A DNA stretch of 64,000 nucleotides, from contig CAZUMS010000021.1 in NCBI GenBank assembly GCA_964621525.1, positions 10,315 to 74,314 on the forward strand. The letters run 5' to 3'. The position numbers and the translations under genes were made by a program. Under the pieces are notes generated by a model. That model was given only the letters and a program-made list of their open reading frames with translations. It searched no databases and was not told the origin of the DNA. The DNA comes from CAZMGV01 sp964621525 [NCBI: uncultured bacterium]. Its GTDB lineage: Bacteria > JAGRBM01. The number at the start of each line of letters is the position of its first letter. The first letter of the stretch is position 1. This document shows positions 42,160 through 50,969 of this stretch, piece after piece.

Positions 42160-44936
42160 TGCCGCCTCCGTTCCTGCCGGGCTTCCGGGAACTGGGGCTG
42201 CAGGTACTGTCCGGTCAGGGATCCGGAGGACCGGGAAACCTGTTCCGGCGTCCCCTCGGCGACAATCCTTCCGCCGTCGGAGCCGCCCTCGGGGCCGAGA
42301 TCCACCACCCAGTCGGCCCGCGAGATCACATCCAGATTGTGTTCGATGACGACGACCGTATGTCCGTCGTCCACGAGCCGCTGGAGCACCCGGAGGAGTT
42401 TCGCGACATCGACCCCGTGAAGGCCGGTCGTCGGTTCGTCCAGAATGTACAGGAGCTTTCCCTTGGGCGCCGCCGCCAGTTCCCCCGCGATCTTGAGGCG
42501 CTGGGCCTCGCCGCCCGACAGCGTGGACGACGACTGCCCGAGCCGCAGGTACCCCAGACCGACGTTCTCGAGCAGGATCAGCTTGGCGCGTGTCTGCTGG
42601 AGCGCAGGGAACAGGTTGATCGCCTCGGTAACGGTCAGGTTCAGCACGTCGGCGATATTATAGCCCTTGTACCGGGCCCGGAGGACTTCGGGCTTGTACC
42701 GCTTGCCGTTGCAGGCCTCGCAGGGGACTTCCACGTCGGCGAGAAACTGGAGGTCGATCGTCTGGACGCCCTCGCCGGCGCAGACCTCGCAGCGGCCGCC
42801 CTCCACGTTGAAGGAGAACGACGCCGGCTTGAAACCCGACCTCCGGGAGTCGGGGAGCTGGGCGAACAGGCCGCGGATCTCGTCGAAGGCTTTCATGTAG
42901 GTGACGGGATTCGAGCGCGACGACCGGGCAAGCGGGGTCTGGTCGATCAGGGAAACCCCCCGGAGCCCCTCGAGGCCGCTCACCGTGTCGAACCGCCCGA
43001 TGGCGCCGGTACCTTCGTTGAAGATCCGGTCGAGGGCCGGATACAGGGTCTTCACGACGAGCGTGGTTTTGCCCGAACCGGAAACGCCGGTCACGCAGGT
43101 CAGGTTCGCCATCGGGATCCGGAGCGTGACGTTCCGGAGGTTGTTCTCCTTCGCGCCGGAAAGCTTGATCCAGCCCCGGTTCTGGTGACGCTCGGCGGGC
43201 GGCGGCAGACGAAGCTCGTCCCGGAGCAGCCAGGCGGTCGGCGTCTTGCCATCCTTCGCCAGCGCGGCCGGGGAACCCGTAAACAGCACTTTCCCGCCCT
43301 CCCGGCCCGATCCCGGGCCCATTTCCACCGTCACGTCCGCCGAGGCGATCACCTCGCGGTCGTGCTCCACCACAACCACCGTGTTCCCCTGGTCCCTGAG
43401 CCGGTGGAGGATCCGGATAAGCCGGCCGGAATCCCGGGGATGGAGACCGATCGAGGGTTCGTCCAGGACGTAGAGCGATCCCGTGAGCTGGTTGCCGAGC
43501 TGGTTCGCCAGCAGGATCCGCTGGTACTCGCCTCCGGAAAGCGTCCGGCCGAGGCGGTCCAGCGTGAGATAGCCGAGCCCCATCTCCGCCATGCAGTCGA
43601 GACGCTGGCGGATCTGCCGGACCGGCTCGGCGGCGATCTGCATTTCGAGGGGGGAGAGTTTCAGTTCGTCGAGCCAGCGGACCGACCGCTCGACGGTCAT
43701 GCGGCACCAGTCCGAAATGGAGAGCCCCCCGACCCGGAACCGGAGCGCCTCGGGCTTCAGCCGGGCTCCCGCGCAGACTTCGCAGACCGACTGGCTCTGG
43801 TAGCGGCGCAGGAACACCCGGACGTGCAGCTTGTACTTGGACCGCTCGGTCGCCCTGAAGAACGGAATGATGCCTTCGAACTTCGGCGTACCTTCGATGA
43901 TTTTCGCCTTCTGCTCCGCTGTCAGGTCCTTCCACGGACGGCGGGTGTCGATCTTCGACGCCTTGCAGAAGGCGAGAAGGTCCTGCTGGAGATGCCGCCA
44001 GGACGGCTTGGTCCAGGGCTCGACGGCACCCTGGGCGATGGAGAGCGCCGGATTCGGGACAAAAAGCTTCTCGTCATAGGCGAGAATGTTTCCGAAACCG
44101 TGACACTCGGGACACGCGCCGAGCGGCGAGCTGAAGGAGAACAGCACCGGCGTCGGCGATACGTAGGTTTCTCCGGTCTCAGGGTCGTGCAGCTCGTCCC
44201 GGTAGACCCGGAGTGAACTTTCGCCTTCCACGGCCACCCGGCATTCTCCGGTTTCCCGGAACGCCTGTTCGACCGATTCGGCGAGCCGTGCGGCGGCATC
44301 CGGTTTCCAGACGAGCCGGTCGGTCACGAGGGCGAGCGACCGGGCCTTCTCCCACCGGCCGGCCGCCTCCGGCGATTCGGTCTCAACCGTTTCACCGTCG
44401 GCATGAAAGCGGAGCCGCCCGGTGGAGAGGAGATCCTGGGGCCTGAATGCCGGACGGGGATCTTCCGGGACCGGCTCCAGAATCGTCATCCGTGTGCCTT
44501 CCGGCAGGGCGGACAGTTCCTTCACGACGGACTGGAGATCGTGGCGCACGGCCTCCCGGCCCGTCTTCTCGTTCACGATCCGGCCGGTCTTCGCCCAGAG
44601 GAGCCTCAGATGATCGTAGATTTCGGTGAGGGTCGCGACCGTGGACCGGCTGTTGCGGACCGGGTTTCGCTGCTCGATTGCGAGCGCCGGGGGGACGTTC
44701 TCGACGGAGTCCACCTCGGGCTTCGGCATCCGTTCGAGAAACTGCCGTGCGTAGGTGGACAGGCTCTCGATGTAGCGCCGCTGCCCCTCGGCGTAGAGCG
44801 TGTCGAAGGCCAGCGAGCTTTTCCCGCTACCCGAGGCGCCCGTAATAACCGTCATCCGTTTCAGCGGAATATCCAGGTCCACGCCCTGCAGGTTGTGCTG
44901 GCGCGCCCCGCGGATGCGGATGGATGTCTCGGCCAC
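42156..44936 (-). CDS. uvrA: UvrA excinuclease ABC subunit A, divergent first zinc module
   Basis: A 926-residue double ABC ATPase that finds helix-distorting DNA damage with UvrB. Walker A1 GASGSGKSS is near residue 33 and Walker A2 GVSGSGKTT near ~620. The signature loops are TLSGGEYQRILLANQL and TLSGGEAQRLKIA, with matching DEPSIGLHPRD and DEPTTGLHGVD. The C-terminal zinc finger is intact (CEVCAGEG...CEACNGKRY). In the N-terminal zinc module the first CxxC of the usual four Cys is missing (DPETGE in its place), and only CPECHGFG remains. GTG start; it begins 7 bp after the ABC ATPase stop. Confidence 0.93.
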   Translation of the reverse strand: MAETSIRIRGARQHNLQGVDLDIPLKRMTVITGASGSGKSSLAFDTLYAEGQRRYIESLSTYARQFLERMPKPEVDSVENVPPALAIEQRNPVRNSRSTVATLTEIYDHLRLLWAKTGRIVNEKTGREAVRHDLQSVVKELSALPEGTRMTILEPVPEDPRPAFRPQDLLSTGRLRFHADGETVETESPEAAGRWEKARSLALVTDRLVWKPDAAARLAESVEQAFRETGECRVAVEGESSLRVYRDELHDPETGETYVSPTPVLFSFSSPLGACPECHGFGNILAYDEKLFVPNPALSIAQGAVEPWTKPSWRHLQQDLLAFCKASKIDTRRPWKDLTAEQKAKIIEGTPKFEGIIPFFRATERSKYKLHVRVFLRRYQSQSVCEVCAGARLKPEALRFRVGGLSISDWCRMTVERSVRWLDELKLSPLEMQIAAEPVRQIRQRLDCMAEMGLGYLTLDRLGRTLSGGEYQRILLANQLGNQLTGSLYVLDEPSIGLHPRDSGRLIRILHRLRDQGNTVVVVEHDREVIASADVTVEMGPGSGREGGKVLFTGSPAALAKDGKTPTAWLLRDELRLPPPAERHQNRGWIKLSGAKENNLRNVTLRIPMANLTCVTGVSGSGKTTLVVKTLYPALDRIFNEGTGAIGRFDTVSGLEGLRGVSLIDQTPLARSSRSNPVTYMKAFDEIRGLFAQLPDSRRSGFKPASFSFNVEGGRCEVCAGEGVQTIDLQFLADVEVPCEACNGKRYKPEVLRARYKGYNIADVLNLTVTEAINLFPALQQTRAKLILLENVGLGYLRLGQSSSTLSGGEAQRLKIAGELAAAPKGKLLYILDEPTTGLHGVDVAKLLRVLQRLVDDGHTVVVIEHNLDVISRADWVVDLGPEGGSDGGRIVAEGTPEQVSRSSGSLTGQYLQPQFPEARQERRRQ

Positions 44937-44943
44937 GGCCCGC

Positions 44944-45726
44944 TTACTCCCCGTCCCCGGACAGCAGCCGGTCGGCGGCCGAGAGGTCGGTGGCCCCGGT
45001 CATCTTGAGGAAAACGTGTTCCAGGTTCCCTCCCGGATCGTTCGCACGGGCCCGGATCTCCTCGAAGGTCCCGGTGGTGAGCAGCTTCCCGTTCTGGATG
45101 ATCGACAGCCGGTGGCAGAGTTCTTCGGCCACTTCCAGAGAATGGGTGGACATGAACACCGCCGTGCCTTCGGACGCGAGCCGGACCAGGACTTTCTTCA
45201 GCAGCCTCGATCCCTTGGGGTCCAGACCGACGGTGGGTTCGTCGACGATAAGCAGCTTCGGCTTGTGGATCAGCGCACCCGAAAGGGCCGTCCGCTGCTT
45301 CATGCCGTGGGAGAAGCTCTCGATCATGGCGTCGCCCCAGGCGGTGAGTTCGAAAAATTCCAGAAGGTCGGCGGTCCGGGCCGCGATTTCGCCCGCTTCC
45401 AGCCCGTAGATCCCGCCGATGAACCGGAGGTATTCCCGCGCCGTCAGTTTCTCGTAGATATAGGGCCGGTCCGGCAGGAACCCCGTCACCTGCTTGGCCT
45501 CTTCCGGCTGCGCCGCAAGGTCGAAGCCGCAGATCCGGATCGTCCCGCCCGTGGGCCTGAGCAGCCCGATCAGCATGCGGATCGTCGTCGTCTTGCCGGC
45601 GCCGTTCGGGCCGAGGAACCCGTAGATTTCGCCCGGCCGGACATCGAACGTCACCCCGTCCACGGCGACGAACCGGTCGTACACCTTGGTAAGGCCCTGA
45701 ACCTCGATGCACAGGGAACCGCTCAC
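44944..45726 (-). CDS. ABC-2 type exporter ATP-binding protein, no adjacent permease
   Basis: A 260-residue ATPase with Walker A GPNGAGKTT, a variant signature FSHGMKQR, Walker B LLIVDEPTVGLDP and the H-loop STHSLEVAEE. This is the CcmA-like class that drives ABC-2 drug, polysaccharide or lipid exporters. The start GTG overlaps the transglutaminase stop (GTGA) and uvrA follows 7 bp later. No permease gene lies beside it. It may serve a permease elsewhere, or work with the transglutaminase-like protein. Confidence 0.88.
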   Translation of the reverse strand: MSGSLCIEVQGLTKVYDRFVAVDGVTFDVRPGEIYGFLGPNGAGKTTTIRMLIGLLRPTGGTIRICGFDLAAQPEEAKQVTGFLPDRPYIYEKLTAREYLRFIGGIYGLEAGEIAARTADLLEFFELTAWGDAMIESFSHGMKQRTALSGALIHKPKLLIVDEPTVGLDPKGSRLLKKVLVRLASEGTAVFMSTHSLEVAEELCHRLSIIQNGKLLTTGTFEEIRARANDPGGNLEHVFLKMTGATDLSAADRLLSGDGE

Positions 45727-47297
45727 CGGGCCTCCACGAGTTCGAGCTTGAGGCGGCCGATGAGCCGGGAGATTTCAATCTGCCGGTCGGCACCGCCCTC
45801 GATGAACCGGAGGTGGGTCACGTCGGCCGGAAACTGGTTGAATACCGCGTCCCCGGATATCCACCGGCCGCCCAGATAGAAGCTCACCCAGGCGTGGTAG
45901 TAGAACCGTCCCGTGCCCTCGAGGTGCATGAGCCCCGCCTGCTGCTTCGCCGGGATACCCGCCGCACGGGCAAGGGCCGTGAGCAGCGCCGTATGTTCGT
46001 TGCAGTCGCCCTTCATCCGGTCGAGAACGTCGAGGGCATTGGGAAGCGAGAACACCGGCTGCTTGTCCACCCGCCGGTAAACCCATTCGAGCAGCATCCG
46101 GGCGGCGAGCAGCGGGTCCCGCACCGGTTCCGTTTGAGAACTCCCCCTCGGCTTTCCGAGAAGTTCCCGGAGCCATGCCCGGTCGGTGCCCGCGCCGCCG
46201 GAGAGAATTTCCCGGGCCTTCGAGACGATCTTCGGATGATCGGAAGCGATCATGGGTTCAGGCAGGAGAAACCGGGCCTCGGGGCCGCCGGCCGGATAGG
46301 GAAGCACATAACCCGCATCGGCCGGCAGTTCTTCCTTCGTGACGGTGAGGATGCCGTCCGAGAAAGCCTGCCGGTCGCCTGCGAGCGGCATCCCCCCGAC
46401 GTCCGCGCCGCTGACCTTCACGGAGAGCCTTGTGAGTCCGTTCTGGTCCGGCACCGGCTTTCCGGCCGACACCGAAAGCTGCTCGGCCATATCGGACGGG
46501 TTCTCCGAAACCCCTCCCCGGGCCTTCGCCTCGGTCTCCCGGACGACGACGAATCCGTCTTCGGTTTCTTCCCGCAGCGAGTCCCCGTCTGCATCGGCCC
46601 AGACCGTCGTCACGAGACCCATCAGCGTCTGCCGGAGCTTCCAGGCCGGGACAATCGTCCCAGCCGCTTCGATCTTCTCTTCGCCCGTCACCTCGACGGT
46701 CATCGGCTGGCGGCTCTGGGTCGTGGGATCGAAGACCATGAACCGGTGTGTTTCGCCGGCCTTGAAGCCTTTTTTCCTCAGGTAAGGCCCCGCCACCGAC
46801 GCCGTGTATATGGGGCCGTCGTCCGGCGGCCGCGGGATGTCGAGCGACTGGTCCGACTTCGACGAATGGATCCGGACGGCGATCCGGGAGGGTTCCACCT
46901 TCGCGGTCAGCCGGAGATCCACGTCCGTGGCTTTCATGGAGAATTCCACGGACCGGAGCGAATAGTCCGGGCCCAGCACGCTGTTCTCGGACATGGAGAC
47001 TTCCCGGGTAACGTCGAGGAGCTTGAGGCGGAACCAGCTTTCGGAGCGGGACCGGAATCCCCCGCCGAGTTCTGCCGGAATCGGCTCGATCTTCTGGGTT
47101 CCCCAGCCGGCCTTTTCGCCCCGGAAGTATATGCCCCACCAGACGGGCAGGGACGTGGGCGCCGGCACCCCGCCGGACAGGACTTCAGCCGGATCCTCGG
47201 CCGCGTTAGCGACGGACTGCTGGAGGTTCTGGCGATAGGCCATAAACCCCAGCAGAAGCACGGCGGACCCGACAATCAGCGACCGGACGGCCTTCAT
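45723..47297 (-). CDS. membrane-anchored transglutaminase-like protein
   Basis: A 524-residue protein with one N-terminal membrane/signal segment (SLIVGSAVLLLGFMAY) and a ~380-residue beta-rich middle of unknown type. The C-terminal transglutaminase-like cysteine-protease fold has a readable triad: Cys432 in GDCNEH, His468 in YYHAWV and Asp483 in SGDAVF. Such domains in bacteria are mostly peptidases, acting here on the outer side of the membrane. It heads an overlapping run with an ABC ATPase, uvrA, cvpA and cca. The substrate is not visible. Confidence 0.8.
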   Translation of the reverse strand: MKAVRSLIVGSAVLLLGFMAYRQNLQQSVANAAEDPAEVLSGGVPAPTSLPVWWGIYFRGEKAGWGTQKIEPIPAELGGGFRSRSESWFRLKLLDVTREVSMSENSVLGPDYSLRSVEFSMKATDVDLRLTAKVEPSRIAVRIHSSKSDQSLDIPRPPDDGPIYTASVAGPYLRKKGFKAGETHRFMVFDPTTQSRQPMTVEVTGEEKIEAAGTIVPAWKLRQTLMGLVTTVWADADGDSLREETEDGFVVVRETEAKARGGVSENPSDMAEQLSVSAGKPVPDQNGLTRLSVKVSGADVGGMPLAGDRQAFSDGILTVTKEELPADAGYVLPYPAGGPEARFLLPEPMIASDHPKIVSKAREILSGGAGTDRAWLRELLGKPRGSSQTEPVRDPLLAARMLLEWVYRRVDKQPVFSLPNALDVLDRMKGDCNEHTALLTALARAAGIPAKQQAGLMHLEGTGRFYYHAWVSFYLGGRWISGDAVFNQFPADVTHLRFIEGGADRQIEISRLIGRLKLELVEAR

Positions 47298-47409
47298 CCA
47301 CTCTCCATCATGCGGTCCCTAGGGGACGAACCGGGAGACCCCGGGTGCATAACCGGAGGAGAATGGACGACGGGCCGGAGAAGGGCAATCGGCGGGCAGC
47401 GGGGCCGTC

Positions 47410-48486
47410 TTACCGGTCCTTGCTGCCCTCTTCGACCGACTTGCGGGTACGCTCCTGGACGTTGCGCTGTTCTTTCTGGGGCTGGACCTTGACCTCGTTA
47501 CCGGGGCCGGACGTGCCGGTCTGGCTCGTCAGGGACTTGGCCGCAGGAGTCATGGTCTCGTAGATCCACGTCGGAACATGATAGATCGCGGACGAACCCT
47601 CCCGCATGGCCGGGTAACTCTGGTCCTTCGCTTCCATGCCGAACTTGAGGGTCGTCACCTTCCCGGCCGCGTCGGTGATCTTCACCGTCGCCTTCGGCGG
47701 ATCGAGCCCGAAGCTCTTGAGGTCCGTCGCGGACGAGGTATCCGATACCGTCCGGGCGATGATCACCGAGAACTGGTTCAGGATCTTGTTGATCGCCTGC
47801 ATGTCGACTTCGGTGTCGTCCAGATCCGGATTGTCCGGGGCGTAGAAGCCCCACGGGCCGTCCGGCGACCGCTTGATGGTGAACGGTTTCGGGTCCGCCG
47901 GATTCTGGAACGTCAGCTCGGCGATCTGGGCCGGCTCGATCCTGACCAGCGTGCGGTCGCGCCAGGCGTCGGCATCGCGGTCCAGCAGGCGGCGCAGGTC
48001 GCCGCCCAGCTCGTACACCTCGTTCGCCCCCTTGAGGCGCACGTAGTTCGACCGGAAGTTGAAGGCGAGCTTGCCCACGATGATCTCGCCCAGCATCCGG
48101 TCGGCGTCGGCGAGGAACGATATGCCGATGCCCTTCGCGTCATCCACGTCGAAGGTTCCGTGGTTCGCCGGATTGTTCGAGATCTGCTTCACGATCCGGG
48201 AATCGGCCATCAGCTTGAACAGCTCGTCGATGTTCTGGGTCTCCGCCGGAAAAACGCCCATCCCCGGAATATCGGTGCGCCACTCATCGCCTTCCTTGAA
48301 CAGGATGACGCGGGCCTTGTTGGGCCGGTCGATGTAGATCTTCTTCACGGTTTCGGCGTTGATGCCGGGCAGGATCACGTCCGGGGTGGCGCTGCCGCTG
48401 GAAACCCGGTCTTCCTGCTTCGGGACCAGATACAGAAGCAGTCCGAGCGCCGCCACGACACCGAGCAGAATCAGTACTTTCTTCAT
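47410..48486 (-). CDS. DUF4340 protein of a Gld-type exporter cluster
   Basis: A 358-residue protein with an N-terminal membrane anchor (VLILLGVVAALGLLLYLVP). A long beta-rich extracytoplasmic region of the DUF4340 type follows, with repeated strand patterns such as WRTDIPG and ELTFQNP. The C-terminal ~40 residues are polar and Lys/Glu-rich. DUF4340 genes commonly follow GldG-like genes. SD ggaggag precedes ATG by 8 bases. It lies 26 bp after the GldG-like gene and ends the cluster. Its function is unknown; it may be the periplasmic part of the exporter. Confidence 0.8.
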   Translation of the reverse strand: MKKVLILLGVVAALGLLLYLVPKQEDRVSSGSATPDVILPGINAETVKKIYIDRPNKARVILFKEGDEWRTDIPGMGVFPAETQNIDELFKLMADSRIVKQISNNPANHGTFDVDDAKGIGISFLADADRMLGEIIVGKLAFNFRSNYVRLKGANEVYELGGDLRRLLDRDADAWRDRTLVRIEPAQIAELTFQNPADPKPFTIKRSPDGPWGFYAPDNPDLDDTEVDMQAINKILNQFSVIIARTVSDTSSATDLKSFGLDPPKATVKITDAAGKVTTLKFGMEAKDQSYPAMREGSSAIYHVPTWIYETMTPAAKSLTSQTGTSGPGNEVKVQPQKEQRNVQERTRKSVEEGSKDR

Positions 48487-48512
48487 CGGATACTCCTCCG
48501 GAAACCTTCCCG

Positions 48513-50201
48513 TCAGTCTTTCTTCATGAAGGCCGCGGCCTCGGCATATTCACGCCGCTCGCGCCACCGCATGGCCGCACGGGCGCCCGCAAAACCGATC
48601 ACGAGGAACGCCGCGCCGAACGTGCCGAGGAACTTGAGCCAGCTCCGCTGGCCTTCGGAAAGCTCGGCCGTGATAAGCCGCTTGCCGACATCCCGCATGC
48701 GGACGCCGGCCAGCTTGTCGCCGATCTCGAGGGAATCGACGAGATTCATGATGAAGCCCAGGTTCTGCTGGGACATCTGGAGCCCCTCTTCCGTGAGCCA
48801 GAAGGCGGAACCGGCGACGATCAGGTGGCCCTTTTCCGTCGAGTCGCTCCGGTGCGAGAGATCGACCATCGGCGATTCCCCGGCGGGCTCCGGCGGCAGG
48901 TCCCCGCGGAGCCGCATGGGCGGCGGGATGCTCTTGCCCCGGAAGTAGCTCTCGAACGGGCCCTCGACCGAAACCAGCATCGTCTTGGGTTCCTGTTCGG
49001 GGAAGTTGAGCAGTTCGGGCTGTTCCGGCGTCAGCAGCGCCGGCAGCGTGAGCGACATGGCCCGGCGGCTCGACTGGACGAGGCGCTTCACCACCTGCCC
49101 TTCCCGCGGTTCGCCGACCGACAGGGAAGAGGTCCAGAACAGCGTCATGTCGGTGACGCCCCGGCTGACCAGCTCGCCCTGGAGCAGTCCCTCCTGCGTG
49201 ATGCGCGGCCACATGGGATAATTGCGGAGCACGCGCCGTCCGTACATCTGGAACATGGCCCGCTGGCTGCGTTCGTCGGCCACGAGGTCGGCGTTGATCC
49301 GGACGCCGTAGTGTTCCATGAGCGAGGCGACGGGATTCGGCGCGATATCGGCGCGGCTCTGGTCCTCGGTGCGCCGGTTCATCTCCTGGAACACCACGAG
49401 GTTCCCGCCCCGCATCAGGAACTGGTCGAGGGCATAGAGGTCCCGCTCCGTGGACTTGAACGGGCTCATGACGATGACCGTCGTGTATTTGTCCGGCACC
49501 AGCTTGCCCTGGTCGAAGTAGATCTGCTCGACCGAATACTGCTGCTGGAGCGCGCGCCGCAGCGTCTCGAAGTTCTTCTCCCAGTTGTAGCGCATTTCCG
49601 GCTTCAGCGTGGCCGAAGGAGCCGACGGATCCGGGTCCCCGAGCCACACGCCGATGGAGGGGATTCTTTCCTGCGTGGCCTTCACGATGGAACTCGTGAG
49701 GCGGTACTCGAAATCCTCCAGCGAGGGGATCGCCTGGATGATCTCCTTCTTGTCGGCATAGAAAACCGCCATGCCGAGATAACCCTTTCGGACTTCCTGC
49801 CGGTCCGACTCGATGACGTTGAACTGGAGCTCGGGGATGCCCAGGATCCGCATCTGCTGGACCGTGTCCGGCGAGTCGTCGGGATCGACAAAGCTCACCT
49901 GGATGTTCTTCCCGCCGAACGCCTTGTATTCGGCCAGGTAGTCCTCGACACCCTTCACGACGGTGGCGAGCCGCGAGGGGAGGCCCTTCGAGCGGTAGAA
50001 CTCGATCTTGACGATATCGTCCAGGTCCCTGAGCACGTTCTTGGTTCCGTCGGCCAGCGTGAAGACCCGGTTCTCCGTCAGGTCCGCCCGGGTGAACAGG
50101 CGGAGCGAGATCAGGTTCACCATCACCACGATGGCGCCGACCAGGACGAGGACCGGAACGCCTACCAGATCGAACTTCGGTTTTACGGGGGAAGCGGCCA
50201 T
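48513..50201 (-). CDS. GldG-like exporter component
   Basis: A 562-residue protein with an N-terminal helix (LVLVGAIVVMVNLISLRLF). A long extracytoplasmic GldG/IFT52-like region follows (for example VSFVDPDDSP, VIVMSPFKS and LDQFLMRGGNLVVF), with a C-terminal membrane helix near 535. GldG proteins are paired with GldF permeases and GldA ATPases, first described in gliding Bacteroidetes and also found in non-gliding bacteria. SD aaaggagag precedes ATG. It follows the permease gene by 42 bp. Confidence 0.82.
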   Translation of the reverse strand: MAASPVKPKFDLVGVPVLVLVGAIVVMVNLISLRLFTRADLTENRVFTLADGTKNVLRDLDDIVKIEFYRSKGLPSRLATVVKGVEDYLAEYKAFGGKNIQVSFVDPDDSPDTVQQMRILGIPELQFNVIESDRQEVRKGYLGMAVFYADKKEIIQAIPSLEDFEYRLTSSIVKATQERIPSIGVWLGDPDPSAPSATLKPEMRYNWEKNFETLRRALQQQYSVEQIYFDQGKLVPDKYTTVIVMSPFKSTERDLYALDQFLMRGGNLVVFQEMNRRTEDQSRADIAPNPVASLMEHYGVRINADLVADERSQRAMFQMYGRRVLRNYPMWPRITQEGLLQGELVSRGVTDMTLFWTSSLSVGEPREGQVVKRLVQSSRRAMSLTLPALLTPEQPELLNFPEQEPKTMLVSVEGPFESYFRGKSIPPPMRLRGDLPPEPAGESPMVDLSHRSDSTEKGHLIVAGSAFWLTEEGLQMSQQNLGFIMNLVDSLEIGDKLAGVRMRDVGKRLITAELSEGQRSWLKFLGTFGAAFLVIGFAGARAAMRWRERREYAEAAAFMKKD

Positions 50202-50243
50202 CTGCCGGCTCTCCTTTTTACTTCAAGAGAATATGCATCCGGC

Positions 50244-50969
50244 TCAGGTCAGGTTCCGGCCCGCCAGCACGCGGGCGTTCAGGAACAGGAAGATCCCGAT
50301 GACGGACAGGTAATAAACGACGTCGCGGCTGTCCACGACGCCCCTCGACATGGACTCGTAGTGGACGCCGAGACCCGCATAGGACAGCACGTTGGACAGG
50401 GTTTCAGTCAGGAGCCCCGACACCTGGGCGGCATAACCGACGAGGTACAGGCTCATGGAGATCACCAGCGCTATGATGAACGCGACGATCTGGTTCTTGG
50501 TTAGGGCGCTCGCGAACAGGCCGATGGCGAGGTACGCCGCGCCCATGAGCAGCGCCGCCAGATAACTGGCGACGACGGGGCCGGGATCGGGGTCGCCCAC
50601 GTAACCGACGACGAAATAGACCGGCAGCGACAGCACCAGCGCCACGGCGAGGAACGCCACCGAGGCGAAGAACTTGCCGAGAATGACCTCGTGATCCCGG
50701 AACGGGAGCGTGAGCAGCAGCTCGATGGTCCCCGTCCGGCGCTCCTCCGCCCAGAGCCGCATGGACATGGCGGGAACGATGAACAGGAACACGAACGGAA
50801 GGATGCCGAAGAACTCCCGCATCTCGGCCGATTCGAACACGAAGAACGGCCGGAACCAGAAGAACCACCAGCCCTGGAACACCAGGAACACCACCAGCAG
50901 CACGTAGGCGATGGGCGAGTTGAAGTAGGACGAGAATTCCTTCTCGAAAATGGTGAGGATGCGCTTCAT
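50244..50969 (-). CDS. GldF-like ABC-2 permease
   Basis: A 241-residue permease with six hydrophobic helices. EKEFSSYFNSPIAYV at the start and MRLWAEERRTGTIELLLTLPF in the first cytosolic loop are the ABC-2 coupling signature. The frame runs open to 51188 inside the ATPase gene, but ATG 50969 overlaps the ATPase stop (ATGA) and has ggagga upstream. It pairs with the preceding ATPase and with the GldG-like protein to form an exporter of unknown cargo. Confidence 0.88.
   Translation of the reverse strand: MKRILTIFEKEFSSYFNSPIAYVLLVVFLVFQGWWFFWFRPFFVFESAEMREFFGILPFVFLFIVPAMSMRLWAEERRTGTIELLLTLPFRDHEVILGKFFASVAFLAVALVLSLPVYFVVGYVGDPDPGPVVASYLAALLMGAAYLAIGLFASALTKNQIVAFIIALVISMSLYLVGYAAQVSGLLTETLSNVLSYAGLGVHYESMSRGVVDSRDVVYYLSVIGIFLFLNARVLAGRNLT

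Noticed and set aside
41985-44216. 743-residue frame antisense to uvrA (and 21583-23733 antisense to mutS2)
   Set aside because: Shadow frames of long high-GC genes with intact families on the other strand.
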